A program made the translations under genes and the position numbers. Positions 32,625 to 45,012 of a DNA stretch of 64,000 nucleotides are shown piece by piece. The stretch is from the NCBI RefSeq assembly GCF_024166365.1, contig NC_064843.1:63512532-63576531 (forward strand), given 5' to 3'. A model generated the notes under the pieces. It was not told the DNA's origin, searched no databases, and worked only from the letters and a program-made list of their open reading frames with translations. Positions within the stretch are counted from its first letter, which is position 1. Every line of letters begins with the position of its first letter. The stretch is from Elephas maximus indicus. Taxonomy: Eukaryota; Chordata; Mammalia; Proboscidea; Elephantidae.

Positions 32625-32800
32625 GGGTACTGGCTGGGTTTTACACTTACCAGCTGTGTCAGTTTGGGTAAGTTTAGACACAACACAACTTCCCAGCCTC
32701 AGTTTTTTCCACCTGTTTAATGGGAATAATATTATCCCCCTCCCTGGGCTGTTGTGAGGATTAAATTTGGTAATGTGTATAAAAAGGAGAGACCAGCGCC
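32625..32800 (+). mobile_element. MIR SINE
   Basis: Sense MIR core: 'ttaccagctgtgtcagtttg', 'cccagcctcagttttttcca', 'ctgtttaatgggaataatat' and 'gggctgttgtgaggattaaa'. Confidence 0.85.
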
Positions 32801-34940
32801 ATGGATTACAATCAGTCCTTTTAGTATTGCTATTATTATTGTCATTTTCCTCCTTTTCTTTGTCCATTCCTCATCAGTAATTCATAGTGGATTAAACCAT
32901 GTCACAGCCCTGCAGACCATACATCAGATTCATGAAAGATACAGAACTCATCAAGAGTGCTAATGCTAGTCCTGAATTTACTGAAACATTCAACAGCATC
33001 AGAGGGGCTAGCCACTGCTGGCTACCAATGAAATATGTTAGCTCTGGGACGGTCATCAGGACCTTCAGATGCCTTGATGATTTGATGGCTAGGCCTGTGA
33101 GTATTAATCACCAGCCAGTAACCATCATTACTGCTTTGAAGCAGACTTTTCCTGGCAAATCCAGCCCACCCAGTTCAATTTTATGTGAGCATGCTTTGAG
33201 TGATGTGGACAGACCTGGAAATGGGTACAGAGACCTGGTGCTGATCTGGGGAACTGTTCACCTCCAGAGACTGCTCCATCTGGGGCCTACCCTCAAACAC
33301 TAACAATGTACAACCACACTGGGCTTTCAGCTGTGTCTAGCTGTTCTTTGCCATGTAAATGACCTTTGTTAAGGCAAAGCCATCTCATTCCTGGTTTCCT
33401 CATCTCTTTGGCTGGCTACCACTGGGGACACAAAGTGCTTACCAATAAAAGCCTTCAACTCCATATCTTAAGGAAGAGTTACATCTAAAGTCTTCTCCCT
33501 GGAAGTTCTACCAGACTTTTAGGGCCCTCAGGAGAGGAAATCTCTTTTCTCCCTTAGGTTTTCAGTGTTTGAAGCATAGGTACTATCTTCATATGTTGCT
33601 AAGTTTAATGAAAATGAAAAGAAATTCATAAATTCTCAAAGCCATAAAAAAATCACACACACACCAGATTTTTGATAAAGCAAAAACGTGAAACATCCAG
33701 ATCTTCTTTGTTAGTGATGTTTCTTTGCTCCACGGGGTGTCCATGTGTTAATTCCAAAGGTTTGCAGCATTATCGGTCTTGTGTGAAGAATTAATTGAAT
33801 CTGGCACCTGGGTTCTGACTCCACATTATTTGGCTTTTATTTTCACAAACAGGATGCTTTCAAAAGTAAACAAAGATGTTTAAAGATTGATAAAAAAGAC
33901 TCAGTCACACAATCTGAAGCGTAAAGTGTAAATGAATTTTCATAAGCATGTGGATTTCATTTCTCTTATAATATACATGAATTTAAAAATTAAAAGAATG
34001 TGGGAGCTGCAATGTGTTTTCAGTTCTCCGTCTTTGCAAATAACCAGAGGTGCCCACCGTCTTCAGAACTGAGCGGAATCCTCCACCCCACTGTGTTATT
34101 TGAACCATTGGATGATGATTAACAATGACTAATATCACACCAAAAGGATGCTTTCCTGAAAGGAGCTCCAGAGTGACACTTGAATCTTGAGTTTCTATTT
34201 TTAAACGCATCACACACACCATGGCCGGACACATTTCTTCTGTATAAACTTCCAGGATGATCTGCTCAGCACACTATCACTTTCTTGAATTTGGATAACA
34301 TCACAGTCGAGTGAAACAGTTTTGGCTTCATGGTAATACTTACATTAAGGCAGAAGAGGTCAGAGAGAGAACAAAGTGCAAGGAACGCAATGCTCGGGCC
34401 CTGTGGTCACATGGAATGGGTGCTATAAAGTATGTAAAATAATGTTTGCACCTCAGTAGCACCGAGAGTCAATAAAAGATCTTCCGGTTCAGTCAAGAAT
34501 GTAGCCAATGTTTTATTTTTAATTGTCACCATAACACAGCTTTACAGGATTATTGAGATTATACCAGGCTCAACGTCAGAAGAAATTTTGACTGCAGGAG
34601 TTTTGTTTCATTTAGTTAGATGAAAACAAATAAGCATAGATTTTTTTCTTTTTCCTGCAAGTTCCGTTTTTAACTGTGCTGTTATGAATATTTACAGTGG
34701 TAAGTACTGGCTCAGTAAAAAAGGTTTCTTTTGAGAACTTAATAAAAATGAAAATAATAAATGGTCTAATTGACTTCCATTATTTTTATCAATGTGGGGC
34801 CTTTAAATCCCTGACCCAGTAGGTAGAGATAAAATTCTCATATCATCTCCTAAAGTGTTCATAACATTTCAAAAATAAGTATTATGGCTAAAAAGAGTAA
34901 AAAAAAGAGTAGTATTAGGGGAAAAATGAAAGTGCTACTT
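32800..34940. other. Non-coding, no gene seen
   Basis: A 134-codon open frame at 32899-33303 has no recognisable domain and no splice or promoter context, so it is not called as a gene. No transposon was assigned until the L1 at 34945. Confidence 0.4.
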
Positions 34941-34944
34941 TAAA

Positions 34945-36685
34945 AAAATTTTGGTGAAAATATACACAACAAAACATACAGCAATTTGACATTTTCTACG
35001 TGTACAATTTAGCAACATTGGTTACGTTCTTCAGGCTGCGCCACCTTTCTCGATACCCTTTTCTGTATTATTTGACCAACATTAACGTAAACTCACTGCC
35101 CCCTAAGCCTCTCATCTAACCTTTTGAGTAACTGTTGTCATTTTGATCACATATAGGTAATTCTTTAAAGCACGATACTCCAGGCAAACATTCTTTGCCA
35201 ATTAAGCTAAACTATTGTTTGGTTTAAAGATGGCTTTGAGGAATAATTTCTGCTTAAGATTTAAGGTTTAAAGATTTCCTCAGGGTAATAATTTCAGGGC
35301 TTGAGAAAGTCTGAATTTCACGAAAATTTTAAATTCTGTTTCACATTTTTGCACCTCTTGACCAGGAATCTTCTATAGAATCTTTGATCAACATGTTTAG
35401 TAATGGTAAGCCAGGCACCATTCAGTTCTAGCCTCATGGCAAAAAAAGGCAATTGTTCATGGAGGCGATTATATACACATTCCAGTTCTTTCTCCAATTT
35501 CTGATTCTCCTTCTTCAGGTAAATAGTGACCAATCGTTGTACCTTGGATGGCTGCTTTCAGGCTTTTAAGACCCTGGGCACTCATTATGCAATGAACTAG
35601 GAGGTAAGACAGAACCACTAAAAGCAATTAGGCCAGTTGACCACAATGTCCCATAAAACCATGACCCTAAACTTCCAGTCCAAGGAACCAAATCCTATGA
35701 GGCGTTCGGTTGTACATGAGCAGAATCAATACCTGCTTTTTGTTGTTGTTGTTGTAAGAATATCTATAACACAAGATTTGCCAGTTCAGCCTTTTCCAGT
35801 CGTGTAGCTTGGTGATATCCAATATAATTATGTTGTGCAACCATTACCCTAATAGATGCCAGATTTCCCATCACCATAAACACAGTTACCTCTTCCAAAC
35901 GATGGCTTCCCTCTTCCCTCCCTCGTTCCCCTGGTAATCACTAACACATTTGCCTATTCTCGTCTTTTCATATACGTGAGATCATAACGTTTGTCCTCTT
36001 GTGATTGACTTATTTCACTCAACAAACTGTCTTCGATGTTCTTCCATGTTATAACATGTATCAGGACTTCATTCCTTTTTATGGCTGAATAGTATTCCTT
36101 TGTATGTATGCACTACATTTTGTTTATACATTCATCTGTTGGTGAAGATTGAGGTTGTTTCCACCTTTTGGCTACCGTGGATAGTGCTGCAGTGAACATT
36201 GGTGAACATATGTCTATTCATGTCACTGCTTTTAAGTCCCTATGAGTGGAATTGCTGGGTCATATGGTAGTTCTATTTTTAGTTTTTTGAGGAACCACTA
36301 GGGTGTTTTCCACAATGGCTGTACCATTTTGTATCCCTGCCAGAAATGGAGAAGGGTTCCAATTTCCCCACATCCTCGCCAGCATTTGTTATTTTCCTTT
36401 TTTTAAATCTAGCCGCCCTAGTGGGAGTGAGGTGGCTTATCATGTGGTTTTGATTTACATCTCTCTGATAGCTAAAGACATTTGGTATCTTTTCTTGTTT
36501 TTTTTTTTTGCCATTTGAATACTCTCCTTGGTGAAATGTTTACTCAAGTCCTTTGCCCATTTTTTGATTGAGTTATTTGTCTTTTTTTTGTTAAGTTATA
36601 GACTTTTATATACATTTTGGATATTAGATCCTTATTGGATATATGTTTCCCAAACATTTTCTCCCCATCTGTAGGTTGTATTTTC
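34945..36685 (-). mobile_element. L1 LINE A, 3' part (host of a nested L1)
   Basis: Reverse-complement L1. From the left it reads 3' UTR ('gaaaatatacacaacaaaac', 'atggctgctttcaggctttt') and then the ORF2 C-terminal region ('ggctgaatagtattccttt', 'aatggctgtaccattttgta'). It stops at 'gtaggttgtattttcac', where the poly-T of another L1 begins. It resumes at about 45013 with 'gataaagtcttttgatgaac', the next segment of ORF2. The reading frame is full of stops. Confidence 0.88.
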
Positions 36686-37639
36686 ACTTTTTTTTTTTTA
36701 TTGTGCTTTTGGTGAAACTTTGCAGAGCAAATTAGTTTCTCATTCAACAATTTATACACAAATTGTTTTGTAACAGGGATTGCAATCCCCTCAATGTGTC
36801 AACACCCTCCCCTTCCACACCCCAATTCCCCATTTCATCTGCCCATTTTTCCTGCCCTTTCTTGCCTTGTCATCATTGCTTTTGGTCTCATATACATGAT
36901 TGAACTAAGATGCACATTCTTCATGTGTGTTATTGTTTGTTTTATTGACCTGTCTAATCTTTGGCTGATGGGTGAACTTGGGACATGGCTTCAGTTCTGA
37001 GTTAAAAGGGTGTCCAGGGACCATAGTCTCGGGAGTTCTTCCAGTGTCTGTCAGACCAGTAAGTCTGGTCCTTTTTTATAAATTTGAATTTTGTTCTACA
37101 TTTTTCTCCCTTTCTATCTGGGATCCTCTATTGTGGTGGTGGTAGCCAGGAACCACCTAGTTCTTCTGGTCTCGGGTCGGTGGAGTATGTGGTACTTGTG
37201 GTCCACTAGTCCTTTGGACTATTATTTCTCTTGTGTCTTTGGTTTTCTTCATTATCCTTTGCTCTGGATGGGGTGGGACCAGTAGATATATCTTAGACGG
37301 TCGCCTCCAAGCTTTTAAGACCCCAGGTGCTACTCATCAACGTTGGATGTAGAGTATTTTCTTTATGAACTTTGTTATGCCAGTTGACCTAGATAACCCC
37401 TGTGACAATGCTCCCCAGCCCTCTGCCCCAGCAACTCAGGCCTCAGGGTGTTTGGATGTATCTACGAAGCTTCTGTGACTTTGCCCTGGTCAAATTGTGC
37501 TGACGTCTTCTATATTGTGCACTGTCTTTCCCTTCACCAAAGTTACCATTTATCTACTATCTAGTCAATGATTTCCCCTCCCCACCCCTTCCCTCCCTCG
37601 TAACCACCAAAGATTGTTTCTTTCTGTGTGTAAACCTTT

Positions 37640-40600
37640 TCTTGAGTTTTTATCATAGTGATCTTATACAGTATTTGTCCTTTTGTGAAAGACTTATTTC
37701 ACTCACCATAATGCCCTCCAGATTCATCCATGTCGTGAGATATTTCCAGGACTCATCATTGTCTTTGGGTAGTATTCCGTTGTGTGTATGTACCATAATT
37801 TGTTTATCCATTCCTCTGTTGATGGGCACTTATGTTGTTCCCATCTTTTGCTATTGTGAAGAATGATGCAGCGAACGTGTCTGTGCATACGTTTATTCAT
37901 GTGACAGCTCTTATTTCTCTAGGATGTATTCCTAGGAGTGGGATTGCTGGCTCATATGGTATTTCTAGTTCTAACTTTTTAAGAAAGCACCATTTTGTTT
38001 TCCATAGTGGTTGGACCATTTTACATTCCCACAATCAGTGCCTAAGACTTTCAATCTCCCGGAAACCTCTCCAACACTTATTATTTTCTCTCTCTTTTTT
38101 AATTAGAAGTTTTGATTTGCATTTATCTAACGGCTAATGATCGCGAGCATTTCCTCATGTGTCTGTAAGCTGCCTGAATGACTTCTTTGGTGAAGTGTCT
38201 GTTCATATCCATTGTCAATTTTTTAATTGGATTATTTGTTTTTTTGTTGTTGAGTTGTTGCAATATCTTGTAGAATTTAGAGATTAGACGGTTGTCGGAT
38301 ATTTCGTAGTCAAATTTTTTTTCCCAGTCTATAGGTTCTGGTTTTACTCTTTTGGTGAAGACTTTTGATATGCTTAAGTGTTTAATTTTTAGGAGTTCCC
38401 ACTTATCTAGTTTATCTTCTGGGGTTTGTTCATTGTTAGTTATGGTTTGTATCGTATTTGTACCATATTTATGCCATAGGGTCCCTAGTATTGTCCCTGG
38501 TTTTTCTTTCATGATCTTTACAGGTTTAGGTTTTATATTTAGGTCTTTGATCCAATTTGAATGTTTTTGTGTATGGTGGGAGATATGAGTCCTGTTTCGT
38601 TTTTTTTTTCAACAGATGGACATTGAGTTTTGTCAATACAATTTGTTAAAGAGACTGTCTTTTCCCCATTTAATGGACTTTGGGCCACTGTCAAAGATAA
38701 GCTGACCATATGTAGATAGATTTATTCCTGTTCTCAAATCTGTTCCATTGGTCTATATGTCTGTCATTGTATCAGTACCAGAGTACCAGGCTGTTTTGAC
38801 TACCATGGCTATATAGTAGGTTCTGAGATCAGGTAGTGTGAGGCCTCCTACTTTGTTCTACTTTTCAGTAATGCTTTACTTATCTGGAGCTTCTTTCCTT
38901 TTTGTATAAAGTTAGTGATTACTTTTTCCATCTTGTTAAAGAATGTTGTTGGCATTTCGATCAAACTTTGTTATATCTGTAGATTGCTTTGGATAGAATT
39001 GATATTTTCACAATGTTGAGTCTTCCTATTCATGAACATGGTATGTTTTTCCATTTATATAGATGTCTTTTGTTTCTTCCAGTAGTGTTTTGTAGTTTTC
39101 TTTCTTTTTACATCCTATGTCAGACTTATTCCTAAAGTATTTTATTTTTTTAGGGGCGATTGTAAATAATATTGTAAGGATTGTGCAGGACCGGGCAGCA
39201 TTTCATTCTGTTGTGCTTAGGGTCGCTATAAGTTGGAACTGACTTGACGGCACCTAACAACAGCAACAACATAAATAATACTGTTTTCTTGATTTTCTTT
39301 TCACACTTCTCTTTGTTGATGTATAGGAATCCAACTGATAATTTTGTATATTTTGTATCCTGCTACTCCGCTGAATCTTTCTATTATTTCCAGTAGTTTT
39401 CTTGCAGAATCCTTAGGATTCTATAAGTATAGTATCATATCCTTTGCGAATAGGTATAGTTCTACTTCTTCCCTTACAATTTGGATGCCCTTTATTTCTT
39501 TTTCTTGCCTTACTGCTCCAGCTAGGGCTTCCAGGACAATGTTAAATAGGGGTGGTGATAAAGGGTCTTCTTCCCATTCTCAGGGGAATGCTTTCAGCCT
39601 CTCTCAGTTAAGAATGATGTTAACTGTTGGTTTTGTATAGATGCTGTTTATTATGTTGATGAATTTCCCTTCTATTCCTATTTTGCTGAGAGTTTTTAAT
39701 CAGGAATGAGTGTTGGACTTCACCATTGAGATGACCTTGTGATTCTCTTCATTTGCTTTATGTGATGGATTACATTGATTGATTTTCTAATGTTGAACTA
39801 TCCTTGCATACCTGGTAAGAATCCTATTTGGCCTTGGTGTGTTATTTTTTTTTTAATATAATGCTGAATTCTGTTGGCTAGAATTTTGTTAAGAATTTTT
39901 GCATCTATATTTATGAGAGATATTAGTCTACGGTTTTCTTTTTTCATGGTGTCTTTGCCCGGCTTTGATATCAAGGTTATGTTGGCTTCATAAATGAACT
40001 TGGGAGTATTCTTTCCTTTTCTATGTTCTGAAATAGTTTGAGCAGTACTGGTGTGAGCTCTTCTCTGGATATTTGATTGAATTCTCCAATGTAGCCATCT
40101 GGGCCTGGGCTTTTTTTTTTTTTTTTGGTTGGGAGTTTTTAAAATTTCCTTTTCAATCTCTTCTCCTATTATGGGTCTGTTCAGATTTTCTATCTTGGTT
40201 TGTGCCTGTTTAGATAGACGGTGTGTTTCTAGAAATTTGTCCATTTCCTCTAGGTTCTGAAATTTGTTGGGGTGTAATTTTTCATAGTATTCTATTATGA
40301 TCCCTTTTATTTCTGCTGGATCTGTTGAAATGTCCCCCATTTCTTTTCTTACTTGAGTTATTTGCTTCCTTTTCTGTTTTTCTTTTGTCAAATTGACCAA
40401 TGGTTTGTTGACTTCGTTGATCTTCTCAAAGAACCAACTTTTGGTCTTGTTGGTTTTTTCTATTTTTTTTCTGTTCTCTATTTCATTTGTTTCTGCTCTG
40501 ATCTTTATTATTTTCTTTCTTCTGGTGCCTGTGGGCTTCTCTTGCCATTCTCTTTCTATTTGTTTGAGTTGTAGGGATAACATTTTGACTTTGGCCCATT

Positions 40601-41520
40601 CTTCTTTTTTGATATCTGCATTTATTGCTATAAATTGACCTCTGAGCACTGCCTTTACTGGGTACCAAAGGTTTTGATATGATGTGTTTTCATTCCGGTT
40701 TGATTCTAGGATTTTTTTGATTTCATCTTTGATATCTTCTATTACCCAGTGGTTTTTGTGCAAGGTGCTATTCGGTTTCCATGTATTTGATTTTTTTTCT
40801 TTGCTCTTCTTGTTATTGATTTCTACTTTTATGGCACTGTGATCAGAGAGAAAGCTTTGTATTATTCCATTGTTTTGGATTTTACTGAGGGTTGCTTTGT
40901 GGCCTAAAATGTGGTCTATTCTGGAGACAGTTCTATATGCATTAGAAAAGAATGTATACTGTGCTGCTGTCTGGTGGAGTGTTCCATATATGTCTATGGG
41001 GTTTAGTTGTTTGATTTTGGTCTTTAGATTGTCTGTATCTCTGTTGAGTTTCTTTCTAGATGTTCTGTCCTTTACCGAGAGTGATGTGTTGAAGTCTACT
41101 ATTATTGTGGAACTCTGTATTTCTCTTTTCAGTGCTGTTAGAATTTGTTTTTTTTGTACTTGGGGCCCTGTTACTGGGTGTGTAGGTATTTATTTATTAA
41201 GGTTATGTCTATTTGGTGGATTGTCCCTTTAATCATTATATAATGTCCTTTTTTGTCTTTTATTTTGTCTTTGCTCTGAAGTCTACTTTATCTGAGATTA
41301 GTATTGCTCCTCCCACCTCTTTATGGTTACCATTTGCTTGATATATTTTTTCCACCTTTTAATTTTTAATAAATTTTTGTCTGAGATGTGTCTTTTGTAG
41401 ACATCATATTAATGGGTCATGTTGTTTCAATCCAGTCTGTCACTCTCTGTCTCTTCATGGGTGCATTTAAGCCATTTACACTCTGTGTAATTATTGATAG
41501 GTACGAGTTTATTTCTGTCA
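37640..41520 (-). pseudogene. L1 B ORF2 remnant (endonuclease-reverse transcriptase)
   Basis: Fragments in order along the minus strand. The endonuclease part has a DFNTSLS motif at about 41070-41095 (GDFNTPLS in active L1s) and a retained SRIDHILG near 40915. The reverse-transcriptase part is the longest open piece, 39798-40763 (321 codons), containing RPIIGEEIEKEI and [17 protein letters not shown]. The RT catalytic motif is mutated to FAKD at about 39445-39456. The C-terminal piece at 38123-38512 has DKWELLKIKHL and RHFTKE. An RTE-derived insertion interrupts it at 39176-39271. Frameshifts and stops make it inactive. Confidence 0.85.
39176..39271 (+). mobile_element. RTE-type 3' tail insertion in L1 B
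   Basis: 'gtgcaggaccgggcagcatt', 'cattctgttgtgcttagggt' and 'ggaactgacttgacggcacc' end in 'taacaacagcaacaac', the 3' end shared by RTE (BovB-like) LINEs and their dependent SINE. It is flanked by a 13-bp duplication with one mismatch (taaataatattgt at 39163-39175, taaataatactgt at 39272-39284), so this is a separate insertion of only about 96 bp. Confidence 0.85.
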
Positions 41521-42068
41521 TATTGTTGTGCTTTTTTTTGTAGTGCTGATGGTTTCTTTGTTCTTTTATTCTCCTGCACTCAGTTCCCTTCGTTTGTGGA
41601 TTTCTTTTCCTTTGTTATTATAGATCTTGTGTTTACTGAGTCTTTATGCTTTTCTTCTTTTTTATTCTGATGAGTAGGTTTGTTAACTTTCTTTGTGGTT
41701 ACCTTGAAATTTACCCTTATCTTCCTAAGTTTGAACCAGTCTTTTATTACTTGATATCACTTGATTTTTTTGAAAGGTCTCTACCTACACAGTTTATTCC
41801 CTCTTTTATTGTTTTGATGTTGTCATCATTTACAGGTTGGCATCTCTGCTTCTGTGTTTTAATTCTTTTAGCTTTGTTTTATTACTGAGAGTTCTTTATC
41901 TAGATTGGTATCTGGCTGATGATGTCCTGTGTCTTAGACTTTGGTTGTTGTTGGATATTGTTGATCCTCTATCCCAAGGACTCCCTTTAATATTTCTTGT
42001 GAGGTTGGCTTGTGCTTTGTGAATTCCTTTAATTTCTGTTTATCTGGAAATGTCCTAATTTTGCTATC

Positions 42069-42900
42069 CTATTTGAGAGAGAGTTTTGCAGAATATATTA
42101 TTCTTGGTTTGCAGTTTTTTTCTTTCAAGGCTTTATTTATATCATGCCACTGCCTTCTTGCTTGCACAGTTTCTGCTGAGTAATCAGAGCTTAATCTTAT
42201 TGTTTCCCCTTCGTAAGTGACTTTTCGTTTTACTTGAGCTGCTTTCAGGATTCTTTCTTTGTCTTTGCTTTTGGCAAATGTGATTATGATGTGTTGTGGT
42301 GACTTTCTTTTAGGATCTATCCTATGTAGAGTTTGTTGAGCTTCTTGGATAGTCTGCTTTTCATCTTTAGTGATATTTTGGATGTTTTCTGCCAGCAAGT
42401 CTTCAACAATCTTCTCTGTGTTTTCCATTTTCTCTTCCTGTTCTGGAACTCCAATCACATGCAACTTTTTTTCTTGATTGTGTCCCACATAATTCTTAGG
42501 TTGTTTTAATTTTTCTTCACTTTTTTCTCATTTTTTCTGAAACAAAGTGGCATCCATGGGTTTGTCTTCAATCTCGCTGATTTTGTCTTCCATTCTTTCA
42601 AATTTGCTCCTAAAACTTTCTATTGAGTTGTCAATTTCTGAAATTTTGTTGTTTATCTTTTGGATTTCTAGTTGTTGTTTTTGTATTATTTTGAATTATT
42701 TATTTATTTTGATGTTTTGTTCTTGCATTATTTTCCTAAATTCTCCTATTGCTTTGTCTGTGTTTTCCTTGATTTTGGCTATGTTTTTGTTGGTTTTGTC
42801 TGTGTTTTCCTTGATCATTTTTCTTTATCTCTTGGAGAGTCCTAAATATTAGTCTTTTGAATTCCATATCAGGTAGTTACACTGCCTTTTCTTCTACTGG
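42069..42900 (-). pseudogene. L1 B ORF1 remnant (RNA-binding protein)
   Basis: The open piece 42069-42488 encodes the RNA-recognition and C-terminal domains of L1 ORF1p: VIGVPEQEEK, then HRIDPKRKSPQHIIITFAKS, KDKERILKAA, YEGETIRLSSDYSAETVQAR and KPRIIYSAKLSLK, ending in a stop. Further 5' (to about 42900) the minus strand is A-rich with the look of the coiled-coil region, but the frame is broken. In L1, ORF1p packages the RNA as trimers. Confidence 0.85.
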
Positions 42901-43453
42901 AAGGTAATGTGATTCTTTATTTTGGTCATTTGCTGGAGCTATCTTGTCCTACTATTTTATATGTTTCCAGATTGTCGTCTATCTCCAAGACATTAAGGTA
43001 TTATTTCGTTTATTTATTGATTATGTTTTTGTTTGTTTTGTCCTGCTTATTTTTGTTTCGATATGCCAGAGCAGGTGGGCCAGGTGTATTTTGCTGCTTG
43101 GCTGTTTGTGAGCACAAAAGGTCTCACACCTTGTCTGGGTGGACAAGACAACAATAGGCAGAGTGAGCATGCTTCACTGTATACTGGTTTGGCGAGGTGG
43201 CTGAGGGCAAACTAGGTGTGTGCTGTCTGTCTCCTGATTTGGTCCAGTAGCATGGGGGCTTTCCTAGCCCCTCACCAGACATGCGAGAGTGTTGAATGCG
43301 GAGTGGTGTGGGCTCACTTCCCACTGTTCAGCAGCTGGTCAAGTGGTGGGAGGGGGCAGTGTAGGCCCTCTGTGGTATCTGGCCTGAGCACTGGGGGTGC
43401 ACTACCTGTGGCAACATATCAGGGGACAGTGGGAAGGGGGAGCGGTGTATGGG

Positions 43454-44680
43454 GCTAGGTGGGAAGGAGAAAGAAAAGAGAGAAAGATAAAAAAAAAAAA
43501 CCCAGTGTTTTGGGGCTGGGTGGACCTGCAGACCAGTGAGAAGGGGAAGGGAAATGGTTTATGAGGCTCTGTGGGAGGCAGAAAGAAAACAAGGAAAAGA
43601 AAAGAGAAGAAAAACATAAAATAAGTGGCAGTGTGCTTACAGCAGGATGGACTTGGAGCAGTGGTGGGTTGTTGACTCTTCAGCCAAGGTGGTGCAACAG
43701 GGTCTGGTGGTGGAGGGCAGGGATGTGGTGTACAGGGCTAGGTCCAAGGGAAAAGTAAAAGGAAGAGGAATTAAAACAAAACAAAAAAACAAACTGGCAG
43801 TGCAGTGAGGGCCAATGAGTGAAGACAGGATGGATCCAAAGGTCAACTGGAAGGGTGGGGATGTGATGTGTGGAGCTAGGTGGGAGGGAGAAAGAAAAGA
43901 AGAGAAACAGTAACAAAAAAAAGACAAGGAAAAAAAATAGTGCTGAGGGAGCCAGTCAGTGGGGTGGGGTGCACTGGGGATAGTAGCTAGCTGGTGTCTC
44001 TCTTGCCAAGTGGCACAGTGCAGCCTGTCAGGAAGCGGCAGAGGAGATGCCTTGGGCTAGGTGGGAGGGGAAAAGAAGGAAAAAAGGGAAAGAGAGAAAA
44101 AAGAAAAAAAATCACTGTGCGGGATCCAGCGAGTGGGGGCAGGTGGACCCAAGGGCCAGTTGGAAGGGAGCGAATGTGATGTGTAGAGCTAGGTGGAAAG
44201 GAGAAAGAAAAAAAGCAAAGAAAAAAAATGCTGGTGCGGCGGGAGCTGGTGGGTGGGGCAGGGAAGACTGTGGAGATGGGGTGGGGGCATGTGTGCCAGT
44301 GGCTCTCTAGCTGACTGGTGTGGCATAGTCCATCAAGAAGGAAGGGGTTAAGGCGGCACATGGGAGTGGGTGGGCAGGAGAAAGAAAGGAGGGAAAGAGA
44401 AGAAAAAAAAATGTGATGCTGAGGAACCAGCTGTTGGGGGCAGGGCAGAACCAGGATGGTGTTTCTCTCGCTGGGTGGCACTGCATGGCTAGTCAGGAAG
44501 GGGCGGAGGCAGCACAGGGGGCTAGGCGGGAGAGAGAAGGGAAAGAGAGAGAAAAAAAGTGGTGCTGAAGGAGCCAGCTGACGAGGGGGTGTGGTGAGCA
44601 CCTAGGGTGGCATTGAACCAGTGTCTTTCCCGCTGAACTCATTGGGAAGCATACAGGGCAGAAGGGTGAGATTGAGGACG
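43454..44680 (-). repeat. Tandem 5' UTR monomers of L1 B
   Basis: Seven to eight diverged units, each opening (read on +) with 'gctaggtgggagg' and then an AG-rich run. Starts are at about 43454, 43566, 43737, 43875, 44056, 44188, 44364 and 44521. Spacing alternates between short (112-138) and long (171-181), so the real repeat is a dimer of about 300-310 bp. Long units carry a 'ctctcttgccaagtggcac'-like block that short units lack. Repeated promoter monomers are known in rodent L1s. Confidence 0.8.
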
Positions 44681-44776
44681 CGTGTATCTCTAGTTACTGG
44701 GCACTCTGTCTTCTGTTGAGAGCTCCGTGAAGTTGCCTTCCTGTATTCCCTGTCTGGTGTCCTTGCTGGCTATGCT

Positions 44777-44787
44777 CCAAGATGGCG
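44777..44787 (+). promoter_or_regulatory. YY1-like site in L1 B 5' UTR
   Basis: 'ccaagatggcg' matches the YY1 core CAAGATGGC. It lies about 230 bp from the 5' end of the element, on the strand opposite the L1 sense. A YY1 site near the 5' end is a known part of human L1 promoters. Confidence 0.45.
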
Positions 44788-45012
44788 AGCTGTGCCATGT
44801 TAGCTGGCTGGGGGGCCTCTACTCCATAGCTGTCCTCGTTCTCTGTTCTCTGTCAGTTTCTTCGTCCGTTTGGTGCTTGATGTAGTTCTTAATCCCCTCA
44901 TTTGATGCTTAAGTTTCCAGGATTGATCTTTGTGTCCGTTTTATGTAGTTTTTCAGGTCTTTGCTGCTAAGGGATAGCGTGGTGCTTCTGTCTATAGTGC
45001 CATGTTGCAGTC

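Larger units (their letters stand above)
36686..45012 (-). mobile_element. L1 LINE B, near full length, inserted into L1 A
   Basis: About 8.3 kb in minus orientation. It has a poly-T (the A tail) at about 36689-36700, a 3' UTR to about 37640, an ORF2 remnant at about 37640-41520, an unusually long inter-ORF part to 42068, an ORF1 remnant at 42069-42900, and a 5' UTR with tandem monomers to about 45012. Flanks are 'tattttcactttt' on the left and 'gtcttttggctttt' on the right, a possible decayed target duplication. ORF1/ORF2 frames are interrupted, and the RT active-site motif reads FAKD rather than F/YADD. The architecture resembles older L1M-type elements. Confidence 0.9.

Noticed and set aside
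32899-33303. 134-codon open frame downstream of PAX1
   Set aside because: No recognisable domain, no splice or promoter context, and ordinary codon make-up for chance reading of unique DNA. A protein search and RNA evidence would be needed to revive it.
39798-40763. 321-codon minus-strand frame as a cellular gene
   Set aside because: It is the reverse-transcriptase part of L1 B ORF2, internal to a broken element.
43454-44680. Could the regularly spaced repeats be a CRISPR array or a satellite?
   Set aside because: Units are diverged, purine-rich and alternate in length, and they lie exactly where an L1 5' UTR belongs. CRISPR arrays are prokaryotic.
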